Assembly: GCF_007676705.1 (NCBI RefSeq)
Contig: NZ_VEBF01000001.1
Location: forward strand, 1,302,001-1,366,000
Source of the DNA: Paenibacillus xylanexedens
Lineage (GTDB): Bacteria; Bacillota; Bacilli; Paenibacillales; Paenibacillaceae
Direction of reading: 5' to 3'
DNA: 64,000 nt
The notes beneath the pieces are model-generated. The model had not been told where the DNA came from, ran no database searches, and saw only the letters and a program-made list of their open reading frames with translations. Both the position numbers and the translations under genes were made by a program. This document shows, in pieces, positions 26,466 through 34,744 of the stretch (its first letter is position 1; every line of letters starts with the position of its first letter).

Positions 26466-27311
26466 TTATTTAATTGGTATCCAGATTTGTGGCGGCTGAT
26501 TGAGACCCGGGTATACTTCCAGCTCCGGCATATATGCGTGCTCATAAGGGTTCGATGGAAACCATTCCGAAATAATCTGTTTCCACAGAAGCTGCATGCT
26601 CTCCGGCATCGGGCCCTCTACTTCAAATACACTCCATTTGGAAGCAGGCATGGTGAAGCTTGATAATCCTTCCGGCGCTTCACGATCATAAGTCGTAGCA
26701 ATCCAGTACTGCATCTGTTTCTCCTGAATTTCGCTCTGATCCACTACGACACCGAGTAACCCTGGAATATCCCCGTTGTTCAGATCAAATAAACGATCTT
26801 CTGTACCGCTCGTCCACGCTTCCTGCCACATCTTCCCGATCCCTTGCAGATGTTCCCCATCTGCATATGAGAACGTTTGTTTTACTCCGACCAACGTAAA
26901 TTCAGCTTGCTCAACAATTTTGTACTTCATCGGCTCTGCTCCTTTTAGACTCACTTGAATCACCAGACGATTATACGAGTGGACAGCGTTACTATTCTTT
27001 CGAGCCTCACGGGGTGCGATACCATGTTGTCTACGAAATGCTTTGGAAAAAGATTCAGGTGTTTCATAACCATATTTAAGCGCCAGATCAATGATTTTGT
27101 GTTCACTTTGCAGAAGCTCATGTGCCGCCAGTGTCAATCGTCTGCGTCTTATGTATTCGGCTACAGTAACATCAGTTAATAAGGCAAAGGTACGTTGAAA
27201 ATGAAAAGGAGAGATATGAGCCTCCGCTGCAATCTGCTCCATCGTCATATTTTCGAGCAAGTGGTCTTCCATATATTGAATAGCGACCTGTAATGAGTTG
27301 ATCCAGTTCAT
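26466..27311 (-). CDS. AraC family transcriptional regulator with GyrI-like effector domain
   Basis: 281 residues. The N-terminal double helix-turn-helix (about 8-105) contains MTMEQIAAEAHISPFHFQRT and KYGYETPESFSKAFRRQHG. A GyrI-like/bacterial effector-binding domain (about 125-281) follows, opening with YKIVEQAEFTLVGVKQTF and ending with LEVYPGLNQPPQIWIPI. This is the Rob/BmrR-like arrangement in which the second domain senses small, often hydrophobic or cationic, molecules. The gene is divergent from the TetR-MFS pair and separated by about 200 bases. It may be a second regulator of that transporter, or independent. ATG at 27311 behind AAGGAGTGA. Confidence 0.9.
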   Translation of the reverse strand: MNWINSLQVAIQYMEDHLLENMTMEQIAAEAHISPFHFQRTFALLTDVTVAEYIRRRRLTLAAHELLQSEHKIIDLALKYGYETPESFSKAFRRQHGIAPREARKNSNAVHSYNRLVIQVSLKGAEPMKYKIVEQAEFTLVGVKQTFSYADGEHLQGIGKMWQEAWTSGTEDRLFDLNNGDIPGLLGVVVDQSEIQEKQMQYWIATTYDREAPEGLSSFTMPASKWSVFEVEGPMPESMQLLWKQIISEWFPSNPYEHAYMPELEVYPGLNQPPQIWIPIK

Positions 27312-27468
27312 GTGATAATCACTCCTTGATGTCTAATATAACGGATAAACACCCCAATAACCTGTCATACTGTGCTTTCATTTGTCCGGTTTAAGCGCAG
27401 GCGATGTAGTTCATATAACCCCTGCTCACAAAATTTGACAATGTAAACGATTTACTATAGCCTGTGGG

Positions 27469-27487
27469 TATAATGATCGTTCTATCT
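27469..27487. promoter_or_regulatory. Operator-like box 1, upstream of tetR-type gene
   Basis: TATAATGATCGTTCTATCT, identical over 19 bases to 28098-28116. The core is an imperfect dyad centred on GATC (ATAATGATC / GATCGTTCTAT). It overlaps a TATAAT that may be the -10. A TTGACA lies at 27435-27440, but the 28-base distance is too long to pair with it. Confidence 0.65.
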
Positions 27488-27514
27488 TATTTTGAAGGGA
27501 GAGTATCACTGATC

Positions 27515-28045
27515 ATGAGCAGCAAAAAGGAAATGCTTTTGAACGTGGCTGAAGAATTGTTCTACCTTCACGGCTTCCATTCCATTGGCTTGAAGCGGAT
27601 TATCACGGATGCAGGGATCGCGATTATGACGCTATACAATCACTTTGAGTCCAAGGATGATCTCATTGTCCAGGTACTCTTGCGGCGCGAACAGCGTTAT
27701 TTAGAACAGCTAAGGCAATATGCAAACAATAAAGCACAACCCATGTTCCTCAATCTGGCTGAAGGACATGCAACCTGGCTGAAGGAACACGAATCAAGAG
27801 GGTGCTTATTTTTACGCGCCAAAGAAGAATTCGGAGGTCATGCAGACCATATCATCGTCCAGACAGTGAATGCGCATAAAAGACATATGAGAACTTTAAT
27901 CCAAACATTGGCGCCTGCTGCAAGTGATCGAGATCTATTGCGATTCTCCCTGCTGCTGGAGGGTTCCACGGCACTCGCTGAGACAGAAAATGTAAATGAC
28001 GTCTGCCGTGAACTGATCCATATGACGCAAACCAGTTTCAAATAA
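27515..28045 (+). CDS. TetR/AcrR family transcriptional regulator
   Basis: A 176-residue TetR-type repressor. It has an N-terminal HTH with NVAEELFYLHGFHSIGLKRI, ITDAGIAIMTLYNHFESKDDL (about 8-55) and a helical ligand domain with GCLFLRAKEEFGGHADHI. A TetR_C-like segment of the YxaF/LmrA-type small regulators is suggested. The ATG at 27515 is chosen because the HTH begins right after it. GGGAGAG lies 14 bases upstream, a little far. The same 19-base operator-like sequence occurs before this gene and before the MFS gene, so it very probably represses itself and the transporter. A terminator lies between the two genes. Confidence 0.88.
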   Translation: MSSKKEMLLNVAEELFYLHGFHSIGLKRIITDAGIAIMTLYNHFESKDDLIVQVLLRREQRYLEQLRQYANNKAQPMFLNLAEGHATWLKEHESRGCLFLRAKEEFGGHADHIIVQTVNAHKRHMRTLIQTLAPAASDRDLLRFSLLLEGSTALAETENVNDVCRELIHMTQTSFK

Positions 28046-28056
28046 AGCTATTCCGG

Positions 28057-28086
28057 GTGAGTTAATATTTCAACTCACTTTTTTAT
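28057..28086 (+). terminator. Terminator of the tetR-type gene
   Basis: GTGAGTT (28057-28063) / AACTCAC (28072-28078) followed by TTTTTTATTT. It separates the regulator from the MFS gene, so the latter must use its own promoter at the second operator copy. Confidence 0.75.
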
Positions 28087-28097
28087 TTCATAAGAAA

Positions 28098-28116
28098 TAT
28101 AATGATCGTTCTATCT
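28098..28116. promoter_or_regulatory. Operator-like box 2, upstream of MFS gene
   Basis: Exact 19-base copy of the box at 27469-27487, again containing TATAAT at its 5' end, 18 bases before the MFS start codon. The TetR-family gene product upstream is the obvious ligand-controlled repressor (inference). Confidence 0.65.
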
Positions 28117-28133
28117 AAAAGGCGGTGGATTTA

Positions 28134-29240
28134 ATGAAAAAAATTATCTTTCCAGGCATTGCACTTATCGCTGTATGTTATGCGTTCGGGCGATTCAGTT
28201 ATGGATTGTTTATGCCGGAAATTTCGGAAGCCTTACAATTGAATGATGCAGCCTCTGGCGCGATTAACTCAGGAACGTATATTGCCTACTGTCTGTCCCT
28301 TCTAACTGCACCACTATTAATTAATCGCAGGGGACATCATTATGTCATTCAGTTGGCAGGGATCAGCGCAGTGCTCGGATTAACCGGCATTGCCTTTTCT
28401 CAAAATGCATGGGTTCTTGCCTTTAGTGTATTTCTAGCCGGTTTGAGTACAGGCTGGTCCTCTCCAGCCCTCGGTAACACGGTTAATGCCGAGCTTGCAC
28501 CCGATCTGCAAGCAAGAGGCAACAGCTGGATTAACACAGGGACCAGCTTCGGGATTGTTATATCCGGCCCACTCTACTGGCTATTCACGGATTACTGGCG
28601 TCTAACCTACATCCTGTTTGCTGTAATCGGTGTTGTGGTTCTGTTTTGGAACAGACGTGTTATTCCGGCAACCAAGACACCGCCTTGTACCAAATCTCTC
28701 TGGACATGTATGAAACCAACCAGACCAGGTTCTGCTCTGCTTATGGCTTGTCTGCTGACAGGTTTCAGTTCTGCAATCTATTGGACTTTTGCCCGCAACT
28801 TCCTCACGGACGAGAAGGGGGCCTCCGATTCGGAAGCCGTGTTGTTCTGGATTGTGATGGGGGTTATGGGGATACTCGGCGGATGCGCTGGCCGCATTAT
28901 TGAACGTATCGAGATTGGGCGGTCCTACCGAATAGGCATACTGTTATTGGCTATTTCGCTGGGGGTTATCCTACTGCCATCGATGACTGCCAGCCTGATC
29001 TCTGCCATCATGTTTGGCAGCACGTATATTTTCCTGACCAGTGTGTTTATCGTATGGGCAACGAGACTATTCAGTCCGAATGTATCCATCGGAATCAGCC
29101 TTGCCTTTCTCGCGCTGGGTGTCGGGCAATTTCTCGGCTCTTCCATGGCAGGTTACACAATTGAAGTGTTTTCCAATACAACGGCATTCCTGTCCTTTGC
29201 TGTACTCGGCCTGTTCGGATTGCTAATTCGAGTGAAATGA
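28134..29240 (+). CDS. MFS transporter, YbfB/YjiJ-like
   Basis: A 368-residue, 12-helix major facilitator. It starts with MKKIIFPGIALIAVCYAFGR, followed by FSYGLFMPEISEALQLNDAA, the pattern of the YbfB/YjiJ (MFS_4) group. A WSSPALGNTVNAELAPDLQARGNSW stretch (quoted in part) replaces the classical motif A loop. Probable drug or metabolite exporter given the TetR control, but transport substrate unknown. The start ATG at 28134 follows AAGGCGGTGG. The longer frame from 28125 overlaps that site. It ends next to a weak hairpin shared with the DUF1349 gene coming from the other side. Confidence 0.87.
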   Translation: MKKIIFPGIALIAVCYAFGRFSYGLFMPEISEALQLNDAASGAINSGTYIAYCLSLLTAPLLINRRGHHYVIQLAGISAVLGLTGIAFSQNAWVLAFSVFLAGLSTGWSSPALGNTVNAELAPDLQARGNSWINTGTSFGIVISGPLYWLFTDYWRLTYILFAVIGVVVLFWNRRVIPATKTPPCTKSLWTCMKPTRPGSALLMACLLTGFSSAIYWTFARNFLTDEKGASDSEAVLFWIVMGVMGILGGCAGRIIERIEIGRSYRIGILLLAISLGVILLPSMTASLISAIMFGSTYIFLTSVFIVWATRLFSPNVSIGISLAFLALGVGQFLGSSMAGYTIEVFSNTTAFLSFAVLGLFGLLIRVK

Positions 29241-29271
29241 ATAACAGAACAACCTTCTGATCGTGTTATTC
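29239..29271. terminator. Weak hairpin between convergent genes
   Basis: GAATAACA (29239-29246) / TGTTATTC (29264-29271), perfect 8-bp arms with a 17-base loop that straddle the ends of the MFS and DUF1349 genes. No U-run follows, so termination is uncertain. Confidence 0.35.
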
Positions 29272-29874
29272 TACTCGGCGGACACTTCCGGTCACTCCAT
29301 GTTGAAGCTGTACATCTGTAAAAGTAACCGTCGTCCCTTGCCCAATTGGGGACTGGGCCACAATGCCAACTTTGATCTCATCCGGGCAGTCGAGGCCGAA
29401 ATAACGTACCAGCTTCCACTTCTCTCCATCCTGAGAATAATGGAAAGCAAAGCTGTTGCCTGCCCGGGCTACACGTAAATAAGGCTTGTTAACCTCTACA
29501 GGTGCTGATACACAATCATCCGAGTTACCACGAGTAACGACACTAAGAATGGACGGCTGTTCTTCGAAATACTCAAAGCAAACTTTAGCCCAATTCGTAT
29601 CGTCCACCCTCACCATCAGGCAGCCCGAATCATACTGTTCTTTCATATCCACCTGTACTTGAGTGGTGATGCTGAAATCTCCCTTGATTATCGTATGTAA
29701 AAATGGAGCTGAGGCTTTCACCGGCTCACCTCCCGGATCAATAAAAAAGTCACTGATTGGCGAAACGGTTATTGTTACTTTGCCGTCTTCAATGGACCAA
29801 TCTGCTGGCTCGTTCAGCCATCCCAGGTTGGCAGATAATGTTTTACCTGAACATTGTTCGAATAGATTCGTCAT
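29266..29874 (-). CDS. DUF1349 domain-containing protein (concanavalin-like lectin/glucanase fold)
   Basis: 202 residues, no signal peptide. The DUF1349 pattern is clear: ISDFFIDPGGEPVKASAPFL, GDFSITTQVQVDMKEQYDSG, CLMVRVDDTNWAKVCFEYF and a C-terminal FDC-like GLDCPDEIKVGIVAQSPIGQ. The fold is a beta-sandwich related to concanavalin lectins/glucanases (Bacillus YkaA/yeast YER-type regulators of unknown role). Catalysis is not established. The start is taken at the ATG at 29874, not the in-frame ATG at 29883, because AAGGGTG is better spaced. It stands alone, convergent with the MFS gene. Confidence 0.85.
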   Translation of the reverse strand: MTNLFEQCSGKTLSANLGWLNEPADWSIEDGKVTITVSPISDFFIDPGGEPVKASAPFLHTIIKGDFSITTQVQVDMKEQYDSGCLMVRVDDTNWAKVCFEYFEEQPSILSVVTRGNSDDCVSAPVEVNKPYLRVARAGNSFAFHYSQDGEKWKLVRYFGLDCPDEIKVGIVAQSPIGQGTTVTFTDVQLQHGVTGSVRRVE

Positions 29875-29961
29875 GTGGCACACCCTTTGTCTGTGATTTT
29901 GAATTCGCTGAGTTCTCTGTTGTATTCGTGAAATAACGGAATTATCCTTTCGGATCAGTAA

Positions 29962-29991
29962 AAGGAAAAAAGCGACTCACATGAGTCGCTT
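29962..29991 (-). terminator. Terminator of the rhamnogalacturonan/sulfatase locus
   Basis: A perfect stem AAGCGACTC / GAGTCGCTT (29970-29991), followed on the minus strand by TTTTTCCTTTT. It lies about 50 bases after the stop of the formylglycine-generating enzyme gene and marks the end of that transcription unit. Confidence 0.85.
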
Positions 29992-30040
29992 GTATTTCAT
30001 ATATACATAATCGTATTCGGTATGTCATATCAATAGCACA

Positions 30041-31114
30041 CTATACCGGCAATACATCAGATGCACATCTGAACCCGATATGTCCGGTCGATGTATCCGG
30101 CGTATTGGAAATCCGTGCTGCCACTCTGTACCGATTGCAATAGGAACGGTGGCATAGGTAGGAACCACCTTTTAACACCTTGCGAATTTCATCGGGAGAA
30201 GCAACAGTCTCAGCAAGTAAAGACTTCTCATGATCCGTCACGTAGTTGTCAGCGCACCATTCCCATACATTTCCTGACATGTTGTACAATCCATATCCGT
30301 TAGCAGGAAAGGATCGGGATGGGGCCGTGCCCGCATAACCATCAGCGGCATTATTTTGAGTTGGAAAGGTACCTTGCCAGATGTTGCACTGGTGCTGTCC
30401 ATCCGGCCTCAGAACGTCGCCCCAGGGATATTTCTTCTGGATTAATCCACCTCTTGCTGCATATTCCCACTCAGCTTCTGTAGGCAGGCGCTTCCCCGCC
30501 CAGCCACAATACGCATTCGCATCGTTCCAGGAGATATGAATAGCGGGATGGTCAGCCCTGTCGTGCACATCAGAGTCAGGTCCTTCCGGATGAGACCATT
30601 CCGCACCTTCGACAACCCACCACCAGGGCGTTTGCTGCGCCACGGTACGAACATGCGCAGCCGTTTGCGAAGAAACGAATACATGAAAAACAAAGGACCA
30701 GCCGAATCGCTCGGCCTCTGTTCGATACCCGGTCTCCCGCACAAACTGTCCAAACTGCGCATTGGTCACCGTGCATTCATCCAGATAAAAGGAGTCTACC
30801 TGGGTTTCCCTGACAGGCCCTTCCCCATCTCCTGCAAAGGCTTCCGGGTCATTGGTGCCCATAAGGAAACGTCCACCTTCAATTAATATGCTGTTCCTGT
30901 CGTTTCGTCCGGCGATGTATTCATCGTCTCCCGCCAGCGCATTAGGCGGTAGACGGTCAACGAAAAGTGGAGATACATGGTCGGACGCTGCACTCATCTC
31001 ACGGTAAGCCGTCGATTCAGACGTGTTTTCTGATCGAATTCCCTCCTTAAGCCTGCCGCTCCGGCTTGCAGAACAACAGCAAGAAACTCCCTTTTCGGGT
31101 ATCTGACCATGCAT
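30041..31114 (-). CDS. Formylglycine-generating enzyme (sulfatase-modifying factor)
   Basis: A 357-residue aerobic FGE of the SUMF1 family. It oxidises the active-site cysteine of type I sulfatases to formylglycine. FIEGGRF-like strand ILIEGGRFLMGTNDPEAF, KRLPTEAEWEYAARGG, GLYNMSGNVWEWCAD and GGSYLCHRSYCNRYRVAAR are all present. Both copper-binding/catalytic cysteines are intact (about 321 and 326). An N-terminal CCCSASR motif is also typical of this group. No signal peptide, so it acts in the cytoplasm. Start ATG at 31114 with AAAGGGG 9 bases upstream; the ATG at 31123 lies on the site. It is 23 bases after the PL11 lyase gene and in the same locus as a Cys-type sulfatase, its likely client. 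Confidence 0.93.
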   Translation of the reverse strand: MHGQIPEKGVSCCCSASRSGRLKEGIRSENTSESTAYREMSAASDHVSPLFVDRLPPNALAGDDEYIAGRNDRNSILIEGGRFLMGTNDPEAFAGDGEGPVRETQVDSFYLDECTVTNAQFGQFVRETGYRTEAERFGWSFVFHVFVSSQTAAHVRTVAQQTPWWWVVEGAEWSHPEGPDSDVHDRADHPAIHISWNDANAYCGWAGKRLPTEAEWEYAARGGLIQKKYPWGDVLRPDGQHQCNIWQGTFPTQNNAADGYAGTAPSRSFPANGYGLYNMSGNVWEWCADNYVTDHEKSLLAETVASPDEIRKVLKGGSYLCHRSYCNRYRVAARISNTPDTSTGHIGFRCASDVLPV

Positions 31115-31137
31115 CTGAAACATCCCCTTTCACTGCT

Positions 31138-33036
31138 TTAAGACTCCTGATTCCCACTGTACAAGACAGGACGAATGTTCGGAACCGTTGGTGTTGTCAT
31201 TCCTTCACCCAGATAATAATCAGTCAACAAGGATTGCATATATCCTTTCACCGCCAGTCCATTACGGTAAGCCGGATTATGCGACAGGGTGTAGATGCGG
31301 ACATCGGATGATATCGTTGTTGTGTACAGACGCAGTTCTTTGAAATCACTCGTTTCATAGAGAATTTCCTCTCTCCAATCCCCCAGCAGATCGCCATAGA
31401 GTACTGGGGCGTTTCTGGAATTTACGCGAACATCATCGGCTGTAAACAGACGTGTTGTCGTGTTCTGCTCCCAATCCCACTTTTCCACAAAGTTCTTATC
31501 CAACAGCTCGCCGAGCACATCACCATCCCACCAAATTCTGAAATTGGTCGAGGGCTGGACTGAGCTGATCACTTCACCGTGCACATTGTAGATATGGCCT
31601 GAACTGGACCACATCTCAAGCCCATTGTGCCGTGGATCAATATCCGCCAGCGTTCCCCGTGCGACGTCCTGTGGGACTTCCCCTGTACGAATAATCTCGC
31701 CCGTCGCCGCATCGGCATAAAACCAAGGAAATTGATTGACGTTTCCATTCTTCGCCTGCTGAACCCCGAATTGCTCCAGCCCCGGTCGATCCGGATCAAT
31801 GTCTGTAATGTGGAATCGATCACCATGGACTACGCCCGGCAGACTGTATAAGGTCTCTCCGTTATCATCCAGCGCCCAGCCTCCGAATGACACCTCATCC
31901 TTCCCATCCCCGTCAAGATCCAGTATACGAATCTGGTGGAAAAACTCACCGTCCGCTCCAGCATGTCTCCAACGCTCGGTCAGGGCACCGTCTGCATAAT
32001 CATAGGCTGAGGTCACATACTGAAAATTACGGCTAAGCGCACGATTCTTGAGCGCCGTAATCAAGCTTGGATGTTCACCATCCAGATAAGCAATGCCAAA
32101 GTGCCCACTGAGTGGACCATCGGCTGCATAATCATTGGTTATCGCTGTGCGTGCCGCTTCTGTTCCGGTCAGTCCATCCACGACGGACACATATTGAGCA
32201 CGCTCCGTTGTCGCAGGAACGACCTGACCATCTGCAAACCTCACTCCTTCAAAGGTACGCAGCAGTACTTCAGCCTTCCCGTCACTGTCCAGATCAAATA
32301 CCGTTATATTGTCGTTGTCCCGCCAGCCTCCAAGTCCCGGCACTCCAAATTCACTGACGGAAGCAGGCGGCGCATTATATGTATCTATCGTTGTGACACT
32401 GTATGGACCCAGATCAATCCGCCACAGGAAACCTTCGGTCAGACTGTAGGCTTCCACATATTTATTCCCTCCGTTCACCGGAATTCGGGTGACCACGTAT
32501 TCATATTCCCCATCACCGTCCAGATCCCCAGGCCAGCCATGCTGCACAAAATAATCGGACGGATTGGGTGTTATATTTTGCAGCGGAATACTGAAATAAT
32601 TACGGATCTCGGGATTGGTTGCCAATACGACCTCGGCACTCGCATCCTGCAACTCACCGTCCACATAAGACTTCACGATATACGTGTGGCTCAGGGTTAC
32701 ATCCACATTTGTATCCGTATAATTGGTTCCCTGCGTCAAAGGCTGGGCGTTCAGCTTCACCTCTTCTGTGCCCGTCCGACGATAGATATCAAATGTAACC
32801 TGCTGCGGTTCGGTCCCAAGCAGACGCCAGCTCAGATATACCTTGTTCTCTCCCAGATATACGGCAGTAAGGCCTCGTCCCAGATTTTCAACCAGACGTG
32901 GTGCAGACCCTTCTGCGGCATCTGCCTGAAGTACTCCCCCTCCCGGTGATACAATGCCGGTCCATCCAATAACTCCACTTAACAGTAACGTGAATAGTAC
33001 TTTGGTTCCTTTGGCCACAGTTGATTTGGTTTTCAT
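31138..33036 (-). CDS. Secreted rhamnogalacturonan lyase, PL11
   Basis: A 632-residue secreted lyase of polysaccharide lyase family 11 (Bacillus YesW/YesX type). It cuts the Rha-GalA backbone of rhamnogalacturonan I by beta-elimination. A signal peptide spans about 1-41 (LFTLLLSGVIGWTGIVSPGG to ADAAEG). Then comes the N-terminal PRLVENLGRGLTAVYLGENK / VYLSWRLLGTEPQQVTFDIY fibronectin-like strand set. Next is an eight-bladed propeller with many calcium-binding DxDxDG-type loops (DLDGDGEYEY, DLDSDGKAEV, DLDGDGKDEV, DIDPDRPGLE). The C-terminal YTLSHNPAYRNGLAVKGYMQ is conserved. GGAGGGG precedes the ATG at 33036. Only 36 bases separate it from the large hairpin upstream. Confidence 0.94.
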   Translation of the reverse strand: MKTKSTVAKGTKVLFTLLLSGVIGWTGIVSPGGGVLQADAAEGSAPRLVENLGRGLTAVYLGENKVYLSWRLLGTEPQQVTFDIYRRTGTEEVKLNAQPLTQGTNYTDTNVDVTLSHTYIVKSYVDGELQDASAEVVLATNPEIRNYFSIPLQNITPNPSDYFVQHGWPGDLDGDGEYEYVVTRIPVNGGNKYVEAYSLTEGFLWRIDLGPYSVTTIDTYNAPPASVSEFGVPGLGGWRDNDNITVFDLDSDGKAEVLLRTFEGVRFADGQVVPATTERAQYVSVVDGLTGTEAARTAITNDYAADGPLSGHFGIAYLDGEHPSLITALKNRALSRNFQYVTSAYDYADGALTERWRHAGADGEFFHQIRILDLDGDGKDEVSFGGWALDDNGETLYSLPGVVHGDRFHITDIDPDRPGLEQFGVQQAKNGNVNQFPWFYADAATGEIIRTGEVPQDVARGTLADIDPRHNGLEMWSSSGHIYNVHGEVISSVQPSTNFRIWWDGDVLGELLDKNFVEKWDWEQNTTTRLFTADDVRVNSRNAPVLYGDLLGDWREEILYETSDFKELRLYTTTISSDVRIYTLSHNPAYRNGLAVKGYMQSLLTDYYLGEGMTTPTVPNIRPVLYSGNQES

Positions 33037-33072
33037 TTACAATGCCCCTCCATCGATGGTTTGTATATGCAT

Positions 33073-33158
33073 AAAAAAAGGCAAAGCCTGTTATCTCTGT
33101 CCCCACAAGCCAATCTAATGAGATCGACTGCTCTGGTTCAGTAATAACTGCTTTGCCT
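33073..33158 (-). terminator. Large hairpin with U-run between sulfatase and lyase genes
   Basis: AGGCAAAGC...GCTTTGCCT arms (33079-33087 and 33150-33158), extended by TTAT/ATAA, enclose about 60 bases. On the minus strand TTTTTTT follows. It sits between the sulfatase stop (33185) and the PL11 start, so it terminates or attenuates the upstream transcript. The loop is unusually long for a plain terminator. Confidence 0.65.
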
Positions 33159-33184
33159 CCGGATGCCCGGTCAACATGGTCTAT

Positions 33185-34702
33185 CTACCGCTCTAACGGC
33201 TTGGTTCCTCCACGATCATAGAAAAAGGGGCCTTTCGCCCAACTGACAGCCAGATGCATCAGCAGTTCGGTCTTTAATTGCTCCCGAATTACAGCATGCT
33301 GCTCCTCATCATACAGGTTCGTCCACTCATGAGGGTCAACCGTCAGGTGATACAATTCCCCCTTCGTTTCATGCACTCTAGATGCAGACTCCGCGACAGA
33401 GCCTTCCAGGTACAGAATGAGCTTCCACTCCGCAGTCCGCCACATATAGGCCGGAGCCGAATGAGGTGCCGTTACTCCCTTTCCATGAAATTCACAGAAC
33501 GTTCCCCGATGCCGGAGATCGCCCAGCAGATCGACACCAGGCAGCATCGGATTCGCTTCAAGCCCAGCTGCACGTGTCAATGTCGGCACCAGATCCACCA
33601 ATTCCGCAGGCCCCCGATCAATCGTTCCGCGCTTCTGCTCCTGAATGTGGGTACCGGACAATATAAGCGGCACCCTCACACTGCTGTCATACAGATTATA
33701 TTTGGTGAAACGAAACTGTCGTTCCCCCAGCATCTCTCCATGATCCGAGACAAATACAATCAGCGCGTTATCCAGCCTCCCCTGGTTCTCCAACTTCTCC
33801 AAAGCGAGTCCAAAGTAATGATCGAGCCAGGAGCAATTCGCCCAGTATCTAAGCGTAGTCCTCCTTCGCTCCTCCGAGCTGCGCTGGTCCCATACCTTCT
33901 TCTTGTCGAGGTACGACTGTCGACTATTCGAATTCAATTCATCGGAAGCGGCCAGGTGAGTCTGCACTTCATCCTCCCACGGCGGTTGCGGGATATCCGG
34001 AATATCTTCCAGCCTGTACAGGTCTTCGAATGCTTTGGGCACATTGAACCCGGCATGTGGCTTCAGGAAAGACAGATAAAAAAATAACGGCCGCTCCGGG
34101 TCTATCCCTTCATCCAAAAATTGCAGCGCCTGCTCGGCTACCCAGCCATCCCGATGCTGATTCATCGGAATCTGACTTGTAAGCCCTGTATAGCCATTGA
34201 CATTTTCCTCACCGCTTCCAAAATCCTTGGTCTCCTCATGGTAGGCTTCCAGCGCTTCCGGATGGGAGTCACCCATCATTGTCGCTCCCTGTTCATAATG
34301 ACCACTTTGACGAGAAAGTCCGATGGATCTTACTTCGAACCCTCGCGTGGAAGGCTCATCTACGCCTTCGCTATGGTTCCAATGCGTTTTTCCGAATCCG
34401 GCTGTCTGATACCCTGCGCGGTGCATTAACTCCGGCAAAGGTTCAGAAGGCAGCTTGTCTTCCTCGAACAATCCGCCATAATTCGTTCGAACCCCAAGCT
34501 GTGACGGATAATATCCCATCATCATGGAACTTCGGCTCGGCGCACACATCGGCGATTGGCAGACCGCATCGCGGAAAGTGATTCCCTCGGCTGCAAGTTT
34601 ATCGAGATTCGGTGTATGAATATGTTCATTGAACGTTCCAATACAGTCCCATCGCTGCTGATCCGTCATGAGAAAAATAATATTTGGCTTGTCCTGTGAC
34701 AC
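33185..34702 (-). CDS. Type I (Cys-type) sulfatase, cytoplasmic
   Basis: A 505-residue sulfatase of the alkaline phosphatase superfamily. It has N-terminal KPNIIFLMTDQQRWDCIG with a metal Asp, then the sulfatase signature QSPMCAPSRSSMM with the modifiable Cys53 (CxPSR). KTHWNHSEG and IVFVSDHGEMLGERQ provide further metal ligands. No signal peptide, so it acts on imported oligosaccharides. Start GTG at 34702; the frame runs to a GTG at 34714 that abuts the AAAGGAG site. Located between the AraC-type regulator and the PL11 lyase, with its maturation enzyme two genes downstream. Substrate (which sulfated sugar) unknown; several phosphonate/choline sulfatases share the fold but not this context. 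Confidence 0.9.
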   Translation of the reverse strand: MSQDKPNIIFLMTDQQRWDCIGTFNEHIHTPNLDKLAAEGITFRDAVCQSPMCAPSRSSMMMGYYPSQLGVRTNYGGLFEEDKLPSEPLPELMHRAGYQTAGFGKTHWNHSEGVDEPSTRGFEVRSIGLSRQSGHYEQGATMMGDSHPEALEAYHEETKDFGSGEENVNGYTGLTSQIPMNQHRDGWVAEQALQFLDEGIDPERPLFFYLSFLKPHAGFNVPKAFEDLYRLEDIPDIPQPPWEDEVQTHLAASDELNSNSRQSYLDKKKVWDQRSSEERRRTTLRYWANCSWLDHYFGLALEKLENQGRLDNALIVFVSDHGEMLGERQFRFTKYNLYDSSVRVPLILSGTHIQEQKRGTIDRGPAELVDLVPTLTRAAGLEANPMLPGVDLLGDLRHRGTFCEFHGKGVTAPHSAPAYMWRTAEWKLILYLEGSVAESASRVHETKGELYHLTVDPHEWTNLYDEEQHAVIREQLKTELLMHLAVSWAKGPFFYDRGGTKPLER

Positions 34703-34744
34703 GTCACATCCCACTCTCCTTTGGGCTGAAAACTAGGGCGTGTC

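Noticed and set aside
27435..27474. TTGACA (27435) paired with TATAAT (27469) as a sigma-A promoter for the tetR-type gene
   Set aside because: The spacing of 28 bases is far outside 16-18; each hexamer may be used with a poorer partner.
32071..32949. A 292-codon plus-strand frame opposite the PL11 lyase
   Set aside because: It is antisense to a clear PL11 protein with signal peptide and calcium-loop repeats; its translation is cysteine- and isoleucine-rich noise.
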